From positions 20,743,763 to 20,807,762 of the forward strand of contig JARDYH010000007.1 in assembly GCA_029215795.1 (NCBI GenBank): DNA of 64,000 bases, written 5' to 3'. The stretch comes from Anniella stebbinsi. Its lineage: Eukaryota > Chordata > Lepidosauria > Squamata > Anniellidae. The stretch's first letter is position 1; the number at the start of each line of letters is the position of its first letter. Shown here one piece after another: positions 22,151 through 33,673 of the stretch. The position numbers and the translations under genes are program-made. Under the pieces are notes generated by a model. The model saw only the letters and a program-made list of their open reading frames with translations, had not been told where the DNA came from and did not search any database.

Positions 22151-23110
22151 ACTCAGCCCTCCCTCCAAAGGGAGTGACAGGCTAAATCCCATACTAGAAG
22201 AAGGGAGGGAAGGTGAGAACTGAAAAAAATAGAGCCTTTATAGGCCCTGCCCCACCCTTGCCTCACATGGCCCATGTGCCACTTGAGGCCTGCATTCCCC
22301 CCTCCCCCTACACAACAGCCATTTCCCTCTCCCAAGCTGTACCGGCTGGGCTGGGTACGAATTTTCTAAAACTTAGGGGATAATTTGCCTTCAGTTCTAC
22401 CCATCGTGGAATGCAATCCCTGATAACTTCTATGAAATGATTTTGGCTCCTTAGCTGAAAGAGTTTCGATACCTGGTTTTATCTTCTGCAAATCCAGGGA
22501 TCACCTTTGGCACAGTATTTGCAAGAACACGTTGTTGGGAAAATTGCCACTTTGTCTGCAAGTTACTGGGAAGGGGGCAATGTTGCAATTAGTTAATTCA
22601 TGGGACGTTTGACCATAAAATCACTATAGCCTACAATGTGGTTTCTAGTGATTTCTTCCTTTTTGCTCCTCCACTTCCTCCCCCGTCCTCTCTTTGATCT
22701 CCACCATTGCTGGAAGCACATGCACTTTCTTTCTTTCTCCTGCCAGTATAATAGAACGCAAAATGGACTGAACAGACTCCTTTGAATATCTGTGTTATAC
22801 CTGCATTGTATATGCAATAATATACTGTTTTCTTCACAAAAGAAGGGTGTGCTCTCCTTTTATTGTTCTAAGATAGCCAGTGTGCATGTGAGACTGGTAA
22901 ACACACATTCTGCATTGCCTCCCCCTCTATTAATTGCCTTCCTAACTAAATAATCTCATCAAACAAAAGTATGGACAGAGACTTCATTCACAGCTTTGGC
23001 TCCCATCCTGTCTTGCCGACTGCTTGCTCTCTCCATTGCTGAAATGCTGCCTTGGAATGAGATCTGCAGTTTCCATCTACCTATAGAGTTTGTGTAACCC
23101 TGACTTGATT
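22151..23110. other. Unannotated DNA
   Basis: A GC- and purine-rich stretch (22150-22340) is followed by AT-rich DNA. Frames at 22593-22837 are driven by a CTCC-rich tract. No gene or repeat recognised. Confidence 0.4.
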
Positions 23111-23120
23111 TGCTATAGAT

Positions 23121-23160
23121 TAGGGTGACCAGATAAAATCCAGTTTTAAAAGCACAATAT

Positions 23161-23191
<31 letters not shown>

Positions 23192-23525
23192 CTACACTTG
23201 TATACTAGGGTGACCAGATAAAATCCAGGTCAGGGCTCCTGTAACTTCAACAGTTGTAGAGAAAAGGGAATTTCAGCCAGTGTCATTTGTAAGCAATTAG
23301 TTCCCGGTGAAATTCCCTCTTCATCACAACAGTTAAAGTTGCAGGCACTATACTACAGTGAGCAGATACAAAAGAAGGCAGGGCCCCTGCAACTTTAACT
23401 GTTGTGATGAAGAGGGAATTTCACCAGGAACTAATTGCATACAAATAACTCTGGCTGAAATTCCCTTTTCTCTACAACTGTTAAAGTTACATGAGCCCTG
23501 ACCTGGATTTTATCTGGTCAGCCTA
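23121..23525. mobile_element. Family A hAT-type foldback element, copy 1, with duplicated left terminus
   Basis: The outer ends are TAGGGTGACCAGATAAAATC and TCTGGTCAGCCTA. They are flanked by CTATAGAT and ATATAGAT (7 of 8 identical), so the outer start is favoured. A second full left terminus starts at 23206, after a (TTTA)n tract. The body is the palindrome AACTTTAACTGTTGTGATGA with its reverse complement, each arm about 150 bp. Non-coding. Confidence 0.8.
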
Positions 23526-24678
23526 ATATAGATCCCATGGATTCCATTTGGGTGTCAGCACCCATAACCATGTTAGAGGGATTCCTATTGGAACCTGTTG
23601 GCATCCTTACTGCTGAAGCATTTCCTCAGCAAAGGCACTCAGAAGACTAATATTATGGGCTTCAGCTCCTGCATAACAAGGAGAAGAATTGGTACCATTG
23701 AGCCTGGAAACCATGAGTTCTTTGGTGTTTTGTGAAAAAAAGAATGTGCTAGAGCAGACTAGGAAATGTGTTTTGTGTAATCAGGCCCCAGACGCTTACT
23801 CATGCCTATCAAGAAGAAGAGGCAAAGATTAGCTTCAAGAAGATGGATGTCTCAATAACACAAGCTTACCCCGCCAACTGTAACACTGCCAGGTTCTCTT
23901 GTATGGCAAAAGATTATTCCAATGGCATTGAAGCAGCGTGGAAGAATAGGGGTAGGTTCCCTTACATAAGATAATGGCTATTTGAAGTGAAAAGGGGACA
24001 AAAAAGAATTACAGTTTGTCTTTCCTAAGCTTGCCAAGCATTTAAGCTTTGTTGTCCTGTCAGGGTTCATTTAGAAAGCCTTCCTCACAGCACCTGGGAA
24101 ATGCCATTGCGAACTAATGAGTAAGCCTGTATAGCGAGAATAATGGGCCAATTGGCAGTCTTAATGAGAACTTGGAGACTTCTCGGTGAGAAGATACTGT
24201 TGTTGTTCTGGAAGGAGATGTTTGCCTGTTTTCTGACACAGGTGGCAGTAATAACCTAGAGCAGGTGCCTCATTTAGGGAAAGCAAAGGGAGGATTTGCC
24301 CTCGAAGTTCCAGCCCATGTGATTGTTCAGCAGAAACACCTCTACAGTTGCCCACTCATTGGTACTGCAAAGTGAGTGATGATTGTTATAAACAAATAAA
24401 TGGAGCCTTACAGTACCAGTGTATGCCAAAGGCACAAATCCATTGGCTTACATAATGGGCCTCTTTGTTCCTGTGCAGCAGTAATCCTACCATAGTCCTT
24501 GTTGGATATTGAAAATAATCATAACAAATGTTCTTAAAATACATTGCTTTGTTGGCATGTCAATTTTACTTTGCATGTATCCAAGAACAGACCTTGTTGA
24601 ATATGCTGCCTTCCTTTTCCCAATGCAAACATCTTGCTGCCAATACCCCTGGCTGGGATCCTCTTGCTGCTTCTCCAC
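23526..24678. other. Unannotated DNA
   Basis: Single-copy-like sequence. Frames at 23768-23974 and 24161-24355 have no recognised domain. No repeat identified. Confidence 0.4.
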
Positions 24679-25366
24679 TAGGGCGACCAACTGTCAGGAT
24701 TTGTCCAAGATTTGTCCTGGGTTTTGTTCTATCCTGGGTGTCAGGGGGGATTTTATCTAATTTTCTATAATGGCCTGGAAGGACACACTTTCCCCATTAA
24801 GTAGGCTGACCATATGAAAAGGAGGACAGGGCTCATGTAACTTTAACAGTAGTAGAGAAAAGGGAATTTCAGCCAGTGTCATTTGTATGCAATTAGTTCC
24901 TGGTGAAATCCCCTCTTCATGACAACAGTTAAAGTTGCAGGGGCCCTGCCTTCTTTTGTATATGGTCACTCTTGTATAGTGCTTGCAACTTTAACTGTTG
25001 TGATGAAGAGGGAATTTCACCAGGAACTAATTGCATACAAATGACACTGGCTGAAATTCCCTTTTCTCTACATCTGTTAAAGTTACATGAGCCCTGTCCT
25101 CCTTTTCATATGGTCAGCCTACCATTAAGGCCACCATTAGCATGGTGGTGGGGATGACGTGCTTTCTGGAGGTGTATCATCCCCCCCCCCTGCTCAAATC
25201 AGGGCCTTATAGGGGAAAATGTTTCATTCCCGGGCATTATAGAAAAGGCCCCGATTGGAGCATGATGGGGCAGGAATGACATGCTTTCTGGAGGCCCCAG
25301 AAAGCCACTTTCCCACCCCCACCACTGGGTGTCCTCTGTTTTGATTTCCCAAATATGGTCACCCTA
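24679..25366. mobile_element. Possible host hAT-type element carrying a family A insertion
   Basis: TAGGGCGACC at 24679 and GGTCACCCTA ending at 25366 form inverted termini around the family A copy at 24802-25121. The right end matches the element end at 2763-2897. No flanking duplication matches (TTCTCCAC against TGAAATGC), so this outer boundary is tentative. Confidence 0.35.
24802..25121. mobile_element. Family A hAT-type foldback element, copy 2
   Basis: TAGGCTGACCATATG...CATATGGTCAGCCTA with a perfect 8-bp target duplication CCATTAAG on both sides (24794-24801, 25122-25129). The 320-bp element is nearly a complete palindrome. A-box and B-box motifs are absent, so it is not a SINE. The short peptide frames with NFNCCDEEGISPGTNCIQMT in several places come from this element and are not genes. 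Confidence 0.9.
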
Positions 25367-25550
25367 TGAAATGCCCACCAGATATTGGCCACCTTTGCCA
25401 ATGTTGAAAATGACATTCTTTAAAAAGACATAAAGACTGCACTATGGGGTTAGGAAGTAATCAAGTTTATCAATGTGAATGCCTTCTGGATGTTTCTAAA
25501 AGAAACTCTAAAAGAGAGGATGGATACATCAGATGTAAGTTACAATCAGT

Positions 25551-25728
25551 GAGCCAGTGTGGTGTAGTGGTTAGAGTGCCTGGACTGGGAGATACGGGTT
25601 CTAGTCCCCACTTGGCCATGAAGCTCACTGAGTGGCTTTAGGCCTGTCACTGACTCTTTAACCTACCTCACAGATTTGTTTTGAGGATACAATGGATAGA
25701 AGGATGACCAGCAGTTCCTTGCAAGTGG

Positions 25729-25765
<37 letters not shown>
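25551..25765 (+). mobile_element. Sauria-type tRNA-derived SINE
   Basis: Head GTGTGGTGTAGTGGTTAGAG, B-box GGGTTCTAGTCCCC and body GCTCACTGAGTGGCTTTAGG, CACTGACTCTTTAACCTACC. The end runs into an (AT)n tract at 25731-25764. Same family as 10531 and 47366. Confidence 0.8.
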
Positions 25766-25767
<2 letters not shown>

Positions 25768-25801
25768 CCATGCATACTCTACCGACCAAGTTGGCAAACA
25801 C

Positions 25802-26121
25802 TAGGCTGACCAGATAAAATTCAGGTCAGGGCTCATGTAACTTTAACAGTTGTAGAGAAAAGGGAATTTCAGCCAGTGTCATTTGTATGCAATTAGTTCC
25901 TGGTGAAATTCCCTCTTCATCACAACAGTTAAAGGTGCAGGGCCCTCACCTTCTTTTGTATATGGTCACTCTAGTATAGTGCCTGCACCTTTAACTGTTG
26001 TGATGAAGAGGGAATATCACCAGGAACTAATTGCATACAAATGACAGTGGCTGAAATTCCCTTTTCTCTACAACTGTTAAAGTTACATGAGCCCTGTCCT
26101 CCTTTTCAGATGGTCAGCCTA
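25802..26121. mobile_element. Family A hAT-type foldback element, copy 3
   Basis: TAGGCTGACCAGATAAAATT...CAGATGGTCAGCCTA with a perfect 8-bp target duplication GCAAACAC (25794-25801, 26122-26129). The element is 320 bp, the same length as copy 2. Confidence 0.9.
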
Positions 26122-26129
26122 GCAAACAC

Positions 26130-26740
26130 CCTTTTTCGTTTTGCCTTTTCCTACCCGGGACTGCAAAACAGGGGGAAATGGTGAGCACCTGTCATGCCAC
26201 AGCACATGGCTGCTAGGGTGTGTTTCACTTGATGAGTCGCAAACCGTACAGCCCCTGAATTTCTGTTCTAACGTAGCCATGGAGTGTTACTTTAAAAGTT
26301 TAAGCACAATAGAAAGCTTCTATTTTTGGGTGGCTTTTTTTTAGTTTCTGTTGCTGTATAGCTCTGACGTTATGGAAATTAACATCTTAATCCTAAATCC
26401 CAAGCACCTGCGTCACTTCGAAAGCAGCCCATCACCATCAACAGCACACACACGCACTCCCACCCCTTTTTTATTACTAGTGAGGAGAGAAACAAAGAAG
26501 AAAGGGAGAGAAGAAAGGAGAGGCCTCCTGCCAACGAATAATAGCTGTGTTCGCTGCTGATCTCTGATTTTCTTTCGTTTAAAACCTATCTCCTGCCATG
26601 ACCTGTCTGAAAGTGCATTGCTGGAATATGCTAAGAAGCTAATTAAAACTAGAATACAATCAAATAAAATAATCCTTGAAAACTTTGCTTAAGGATTTTC
26701 TATTCTTTGGCTCATCAAGTGGAAATTTTTCAGGGGATTT

Positions 26741-26772
<32 letters not shown>

Positions 26773-28215
26773 TTCTTTTAGTTTCAAATCTGTGAAGATC
26801 ACTACTCTTTTCTTTTATTCTGCATCCCACAGAAGTGCTGACGATGCGTAGAATTCATTAACATTCCCTCTGATTTCCTTTTTGGTGGGAGGAAGGGGTT
26901 TGAAAAGTTGCCCACTCTGCGACTTGCACACGGAGCGCTTTCCTGCTTTGAGAAGTGCGAGGCCAGGGGTGGTCCTCCAGGAATCCAGACCGTTTCTCCT
27001 CACCAGCTGTGGGCTACTTGCTGGGGCTTGAGCCTGAAGTGCAGAATGTATTGCCTGGCTATAGACAAACAGAAGGCCAGGCTCATGGGATTTTTATGAA
27101 GCCCCGCCAGTCCAAAGGAATCATAGTACCGAGAAAATTGCAAGGGCCAAAGTAGTGAAATCTTATTCGTTCCTACTGCTGGAGTGTACAAGGTCCACAG
27201 TGGTTCACTAAGCTAGGTTAGTGAAGACTGGTTTCCGTTAGAACCAGTCAGAACTCTAAAGGAGCTATCCAAGCCGATGAACCTATTTGTGGATACAACT
27301 CAGCATGTGCATGTAGAACTGACTTGTATGGTATGCTTTCTATTCTTTCAGAGTGATAATGCCCACAGGGGAAATGCATGAGGTCTGAATATGAGGACAA
27401 CTCACACATCTGACTTGGAAATTGGGATATATGACTTCCTCATTAGGCTGTTCTACCAGAATGTTGAAGGCAGGTCAGCAAACCATTCAACACGTCTAAA
27501 GCAGTTCCCGGTTGTTATTAGATCTAATATTTCTGTTCTAAATAAGGGGGATTGAGCATCTCTTTAAGAATACCCAGAACAGCAATATCAATACATGTGA
27601 TATAAACATTTTAGATACCTCAAGAATTCATAAATGCACAGGGAGGTTTCCCTAAATTTTGTTCTGCTTATATGCAAGCCTAATTAAAGAAAAAAAGAGT
27701 GATTGGCATGTAGACATCAAGCTGGGATCTCTGTCACACAAGATACCAATAGGAAGACAATGAATGACAAATAATAGCTTTTGAGGAAATAGGATGCTTA
27801 ATTGCTGTCAATCACTGATCATATGTTGCTACAGGTATCCCAAAGAGAAGGCACTCACCTGTTTAGGACATTGCATGTTGACTTCCAATGTTCAGACTTC
27901 GATTGTCACATATCAGTGTTTTGCCACTTTAAAAAGGAGAGGCAAGAAGATGAACCATCAAGGAACATCACTCAGAGTTCCAAGAAAGGTTGCCAACTTT
28001 TTCAGGGGCAGAGAGTCCATGCCTTTCCCAGTTGGTTGCCTGTAGCGTTGGGGGGGGATTAGTTCAGCTTGCACCATATTCACAATACCCCAAAACATAA
28101 ACATACTGGAATGCAGTTAAACATCAACGCCAGCACTTCTGCGAAATCACATTAAAACATTGCAAACAAAAAATGTGTATAGTAAAAGTGCACAAAAAAT
28201 ATGACTAAGAAGTCA
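26130..28215. other. Unannotated DNA, partly unusual AT-rich sequence
   Basis: Includes (AC)n at 26747-26772 and a family D-like fragment at 27222-27290 (CTGGTTTCCGTTAGAACCAG, AGGAGCTATCCAAGC). The 26560-26720 part has AAGAAGCTAATTAAAACTAG and other AT motifs that could mark a conserved non-coding element. Frames at 26815-27191 overlap on both strands without a domain. Confidence 0.4.
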
Positions 28216-28223
28216 TGCAAAGT

Positions 28224-28541
28224 TAGGCTGACCATATGAAAAGGAGGACAGAGCTCTTGTAACTTTAACAGTTGTAGAGAAAAGGGAATTTCAGCCAGTG
28301 TCATTTGTATGCAATTAGTTCCTGGTGAAATTCCCTCTTCATCACAACAGTTAAAGTTGCAGGGGCCCTGCCTTCTTTTGTATATGGTCACTCTAGTATA
28401 GTGCCTGCAACTTTAACTGTTGTGATGAAGAGGGAATTTCACCAGGAACTAATTGCATACAAATGATACTGGCTGAAATTCCCTTTTCTCTACAACTGTT
28501 AGTTACATGAGTCCTGTCCTCCTTTTCATATGGTCAGCCTA
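28224..28541. mobile_element. Family A hAT-type foldback element, copy 4
   Basis: TAGGCTGACCATATG...CATATGGTCAGCCTA with a perfect 8-bp target duplication TGCAAAGT (28216-28223, 28542-28549). The 318-bp length is close to the other full copies. Confidence 0.9.
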
Positions 28542-29560
28542 TGCAAAGTGGTAACATTTATGAAGGAATGAATCAATGAATGTATGGATGTATTTGGTAT
28601 CAATTCGCTCAACATGTTATGAAACAGATCTTTAATTCTGTCAGTGAGGGGCTGTCTGTTCTACCTTTTCCATTCTAGTTGTGAACAGAAGCAGAAATAG
28701 AGAGGTGAAACACAATTGAAAAGGTTGGACCTGAGCCGTGTTTATTTAAACTCACAAGATCTGCAGAGGTGACTGTGTAGGAAGCAAACTCAGAGGGTCC
28801 TGCGGGTTACTGGCCTGCTAGGTGTGAGCCTGTGCCTGCCTAGGGAGAGGGAAAGCAATTGTCCACCCTTGCCTCTCTTACTGTAAGCATCACCTTATGC
28901 AGGTGAGGAGGGAGACCTTCCTGAGCCCCTGTCCTGCTCTAAACTGAGGATGTATGAGCAATTTGTTTCAGTTCATTTTACCCAGTTCACACCTTTTGCA
29001 CCACACAGGGACTCAGCTTTGGGATGGGTCGAAAATCCACCAGGGCTTACAAGCTCACTGGGTGCTGGGTGCTTGTCCCTCTTAGGCTCCAGCAAACATG
29101 CCTGGCAGATTTCCACCCCATGGTTTCTTGGTTGACAATGGGGGTGACAATGCATTGGTCGTGGGTGGAGATGGAGAAGGATATTCCCCTTCTATTCTAA
29201 TGGTGTCCCGGAGAGCTCACCATTCACTAACTCAGATGTAACCTGCCGTCAAAGTTTATACATTCCTGAATCTGCAATGTGATTTGCATGTCCTTCAAAT
29301 GTGTCCAGTAGTGTGGACACATTTGAAAAATGTACAAATATACTTTGATCAATGGGAGAAAAATGCATACGTTTCAAAGATGGGCATAACTGACGTGTAT
29401 ATTTGGGAAAAAAATACACATGACAACATGCACAGAATTTCGTATGAAAAGAAAAAGAAATCGAAGCTCACAATCTGGCATGGACATGAGTCAGAAGGAG
29501 CTTGGAGAGGGAATTTGGAAAACTTTAGCAAGCTCTAGGTTTTGCTTATTTGTACATCCC
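28542..29560. other. Unannotated DNA
   Basis: No recognised repeat except a TGTACATCCCTA-type end near 29550-29561 that could be a relic terminus of the B families. Frames at 28950-29155 and 29284-29538 have no domain. Confidence 0.4.
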
Positions 29561-29567
29561 TACTGCC

Positions 29568-29872
29568 CACAAGTGCGTTAAGATCTAAGCAATATCAGAA
29601 AAAGGGGGTAAACAGATTGTTATAATACCATAGTTGTAATGAACAGAATCACAAGATAAGTGTAAGTATATGTATAATAGGATTTACAAAGTGAATATAC
29701 ATGAGAGGTCCATAAATATGATATAATGACAATATTCAATAGCTGAATGAAGCAGAATTTGTTTGACTTGGCTTATCTTGTGATTCTGTACATTACAACT
29801 ATGGTGCTATAAAATTCTGTTTACCCCCTTTGTTCCGATATTGCTCAGATCTTCTAGCAGTTGTGTGCTGTT
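29568..29872. mobile_element. DNA element with long inverted repeats, superfamily unknown
   Basis: The left arm (about 29568-29660) contains AGATCTAAGCAATATCAGAA, AAAGGGGGTAAACAG, CATAGTTGTAATGAACAGAA and TCACAAGATAAG. The right arm (about 29775-29872) carries the reverse complements in reverse order. Arms of about 80 bp surround a unique core of about 120 bp. No coding capacity and no clear target duplication. Confidence 0.65.
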
Positions 29873-29939
29873 TAGCATGATCCCTTTTTGTTTATTCTCA
29901 ACTGCTGCCTTCTGTATTGTGAAACATGTGCTTTAAGAC

Positions 29940-30600
29940 ATGTGTTGAGAAATTCTGCCTATAATGTGACCCACATCAGACAGTGTCAGAAACTAATGTT
30001 GGAGTTCATATGGAGGGGAATTGGAATATATTGTGGGACAGTTGTCTATTCAAAACAATATCAATTAAAATAGGGAATTTATGTTAAAACTGACCCACAG
30101 AAGGTATCTCACACCAAGGAAATTATCAGTGATGAGCCCAGGGGCATCCCCAGAGTGTTGGAGGGGTGTTCTGGCACCGGAACATATAGGCACATGTGGT
30201 GTGCATGCCCTAATGTAAATAATTTCTGAATATCCGTATTTCAAGATATTAGTTTGACAATGGCTTGATCCAGCTCCTTACTTAGCCTTGCCAAATTTAT
30301 ATATAGGATAAGATATTAATCTGCTAAGCAAAAGATTAGTGAGTCATCTATTATTAGAGGCAAGATGGCCGATAGCTAAATATTGGAAAGATTGTAAAGG
30401 ACTTTATATAAAAAAACTGGTACTAGAGAATATGGCAGTTCACCCTCCTAGAGAAATTGACATAAAAGTTAAGAATAGCACACAGAAATTAAATGAATAC
30501 AAGTTTGAAGGGGGATGCAGGAAATTCATTGAATTTGTAAATTTAGCTGTGCATGGGAGAATGCCTCCATATACAGGACTATGGAGAGCATAGGTCTAAG
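29940..30600 (+). mobile_element. L1 LINE ORF2 C-terminal fragment
   Basis: Across frames the plus strand reads LTHRRYLTPRKLS, CWRGC-like, then YRHMWCACPNVNN-like, and finally SHLLLEARWPIAKYWKDCKG (open frame 30339-30593). This is the usual L1 ORF2 C-terminal order (YLTP, CWRC, HMWW-CP, AR...IA-WK). Frameshifts separate the blocks, so it is an old 5'-truncated copy. Confidence 0.75.
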
Positions 30601-32459
30601 GAAATGAGGCTCCCTTTCCAACATGTATGGTCCATAAACAGGAGATCTAGAGATTAAGGGTTGTGAGTAATGAAATAAGGTATATTAAGGAAGTCAATGA
30701 TTAATCAATACTAAAACTAGAACTAAAGAGAAATAACATTATTGTTTTTTTAATAAATAAATAAATAATAATAATAATTCTTCCTGTAGTAAAATGGGAG
30801 GGGGGAAGAGGTGGCTGAGTTCCATACATTGAGTTGAATGAACAAGCCAATTCATTGCCACAGACTTCTAGCCAATATGTAAGGGAATGCTGTTATGACC
30901 AGATATATGTATATGCTTTTGCTTCATTAATATGAACTTGATTTTCTGCTCTCCAACTGTGATGAGCCCAAAGCTGAGGAATGAACTTAGGGCAGACAAT
31001 TCAAGGGGAGGTAGAAGTTATCTGAATCTGGAATTGACTATGTGGAAGATAAGAAAGAGGCACGGTATAGTAAAAGTGAGATTGGATGACTTGGAATGAC
31101 TTGAAGAGAGATAAGATGAAACTGACAGCTACTGAAGATGAGAAGGGGCGGGGGGAGAGAGAGCCTAAAGCAAAGGAAAACTAGCAATGGAACCCAAAGC
31201 AGGTTTGAAGAAGCTTCAGAGAGCAGAAGCACTGAAATGGAATACATATAGTTCTCTGAAAGTCAAAGGGTGTGGGTGTGGGTGTGTACTGTACACTATA
31301 AAGGCCAAATAGCCTAAATTTGACACTCCAAAGTGTCATGTGGTACAGTTTCTGATAGGTGTTGCTATTTTAGACTGAACTTGGAGTCATGACGGAGACT
31401 AACTCACAATTATCATATGAGATATTACCATAGAATCATAGAATTGCCACAAAAAACAAACTAACTAAAAACCATCTCCCCCTGAAGACTCATGCTTTGG
31501 TTGTACTCCTGGGCTCACCCCTGAACCCAGGTTTTGGTAGTGGACAGGAGTCCACAGGCATAGCTGAAGGTAGTTTACCAAATGTACCAATTCCTAGAGA
31601 TGACTGTTTTAATCAATAGGGGGAAGTGTGCGCTTTTGGGGGGAAATGTGCAGAAGTGTGCATATTACTTATTTAAAATGCACACCTTCCCCATTCAAAT
31701 GAGCCCAAAATAGATTCAAAATGAACTTGGGAGCAAAGTGAAATAAGCTTGAACCTGCATTTTGGAGACTTTTGGCAAGCTCAAACATTACCATCCCTAC
31801 CTACTACCCTGCATGGCAACTCCATCCTAATCCCACAGAGTCTGCTGGTCTGCATTCTCTGACCCCATCTAAATATCAAGGTTCTTCAAAGTAAAACAGA
31901 CAACCCAAATTGCAGAAAATCAGGCTGCTTTGTAAGAACAAGGAGCATGAGTAGGTGTTGCAAAGTTGTTACCAAAGTGTTTGGAAAATTGCCTAGAAAG
32001 CATTCCCCTAAACGTCATAATTGCCTGAATACTCTCATACGTGGGCTTAATAATTGAATTCAGTGTGACCAACTCAAAAATTATTATATTTAATGGAGCA
32101 TAAGTGTAGTTTCTAAATGTAATTTCAAAAGTGGTGACAATGTTTCTTTTTTTTTCTTTTAAATGCCTTGTGACACAAAGCAAGAAGGTGCTAAAATGGT
32201 TTGCTGCATTGCATAACTCACAAAAAATGTTGTCAGAATATAACACCCTAATGCCAGATATGTAGTAGAAGGCCTATGGATGAAATTCAGGTTCTCAAAG
32301 ACCTATGGACAAAATGAAGGAACAATTATGTGATGGAGATGCCTCTACACTAAGTGAGGACTTTGTTCATCCAGTCCAGTAAGCCAATTCCATGGCTAGC
32401 ATCTAATGTTAGTCCTACATCCATTGAAATGAATGGGATTTATTAGTCATGACTAACTT
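30601..32459. other. Unannotated AT-rich DNA
   Basis: Contains AATAAATAAATAATAATAAT simple sequence near 30752-30778 and a GTGTGGGTGTG run near 31270. The 108-codon minus frame at 31920-32246 is AT-rich with no recognised domain. A short ATAGAATCATAGAATTGCC motif near 31431 could be a CR1 tail relic. Confidence 0.4.
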
Positions 32460-32467
32460 AAGTCTTA

Positions 32468-32787
32468 TAGGCTGACCATATGAAAAGGAGGACAGGGCTC
32501 CTATAACTTTAACAGTTGTAGAGAAAAGGGAATTTCAGCCAGTGTCATTTGTATGCAATTAGTCCCTGGTGAAATTCCCTCTTCATCACAACAGTTAATG
32601 GTGCATGCACTATACTAGAGTGACCATATACAAAAGAAGGCAGGGCCCCTGCATCTTTAACTGTTGTGATGAAGAGGGAATTTCACCAGGAACTAATTGC
32701 ATACAAATGGCACTTGCTGAAATTCCCTTTTCTCTACAACTGTTAAAGTTACAGGAGCCCTGACCTGGATTTTATCTGGTCACCCTA
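32468..32787. mobile_element. Family A hAT-type foldback element, copy 5
   Basis: TAGGCTGACCATATG...TCTGGTCACCCTA with a perfect 8-bp target duplication AAGTCTTA (32460-32467, 32788-32795). 320 bp. The left terminus is the CATATG type and the right is the CAGATA type, so the two subtypes of end are interchangeable within one element. Confidence 0.9.
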
Positions 32788-32795
32788 AAGTCTTA

Positions 32796-33665
32796 TTCAT
32801 TTCTAGGTTCTACTCTAAGTATGACCAACATTAGATACCACCACATTTGTCCACCCCAAAGTTATTCATTACTGCTAGGACAGTATGTGTAAAATCTAAC
32901 ATAATGGGTCTACTGAGGAGGACTTTTTTTAGATTTTCCCCTATCATATTTCCTTGTTATTCTTCGGCATGGTGATTCTTTGTCCATGCACAATGGGCTG
33001 GTAACTTCCTCTATTCGTAGATGAACACTTTATTACTCATCTAGAAATTATCTTGAGAAGAAGAGGCAGATTATTTTTTTACGCAGGAGACTATATTCCC
33101 TGCAAGGAAAAAAAAACAACAGTTATAGCAACTGTATACACTGTCTGGATTCATATAACACGCTAAGCCACGATGACTTATTTTCTGGCAGAATCTATGA
33201 TGGGTTTGTGTGTTGTCTGTGGATGTTTCCACCATGATTGATTAATCTGTCCAAACACCACACTCTGAGAATCCAGGTTCTGGAGAACGGGCATAGTGGA
33301 CTGTTTGCATAATTTACGACACATAATGGTTAGCAGCTCATCGCAACTTAGTGTTATGTGTGAAAGCAGCCACTGTATTTGTCAAGCTAAACGATGGGGA
33401 TCAAAACACTAAAACAACCCTTCCTTTCAGAATTTAGAGGTGTTAAGGGATGTCTGGGGATTTCATTTTGCTTAATTTTTACTTGAATTTTCTCCATTTG
33501 GACCTCTACACATGAACACAAGCACATTTTTCAGGATGCTATGTTTAGGGAATTGTAGGGATGGAGAAATTAGTCTACTTCCAGACTGCTTTCAACTGTT
33601 CCATCCAGATTCTGCATTAATCTGCATTAAAATGCATTTTTGGTAATTAAATGTGTATTTAAATA
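32796..33665. other. Unannotated DNA with a short inverted-repeat relic
   Basis: The part at about 33150-33370 has CACGCTAAGCCACGATGACTT and GCGTGT/CACGCT-like arms related to the outer element at 53238-53612. Otherwise no feature recognised. Confidence 0.35.
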
Positions 33666-33673
33666 CTATTTAA

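Noticed and set aside
24757..28391. Repeated short peptides with NFNCCDEEGISPGTNCIQMT
   Set aside because: All come from the palindromic family A element and appear on both strands. They are not a protein family.
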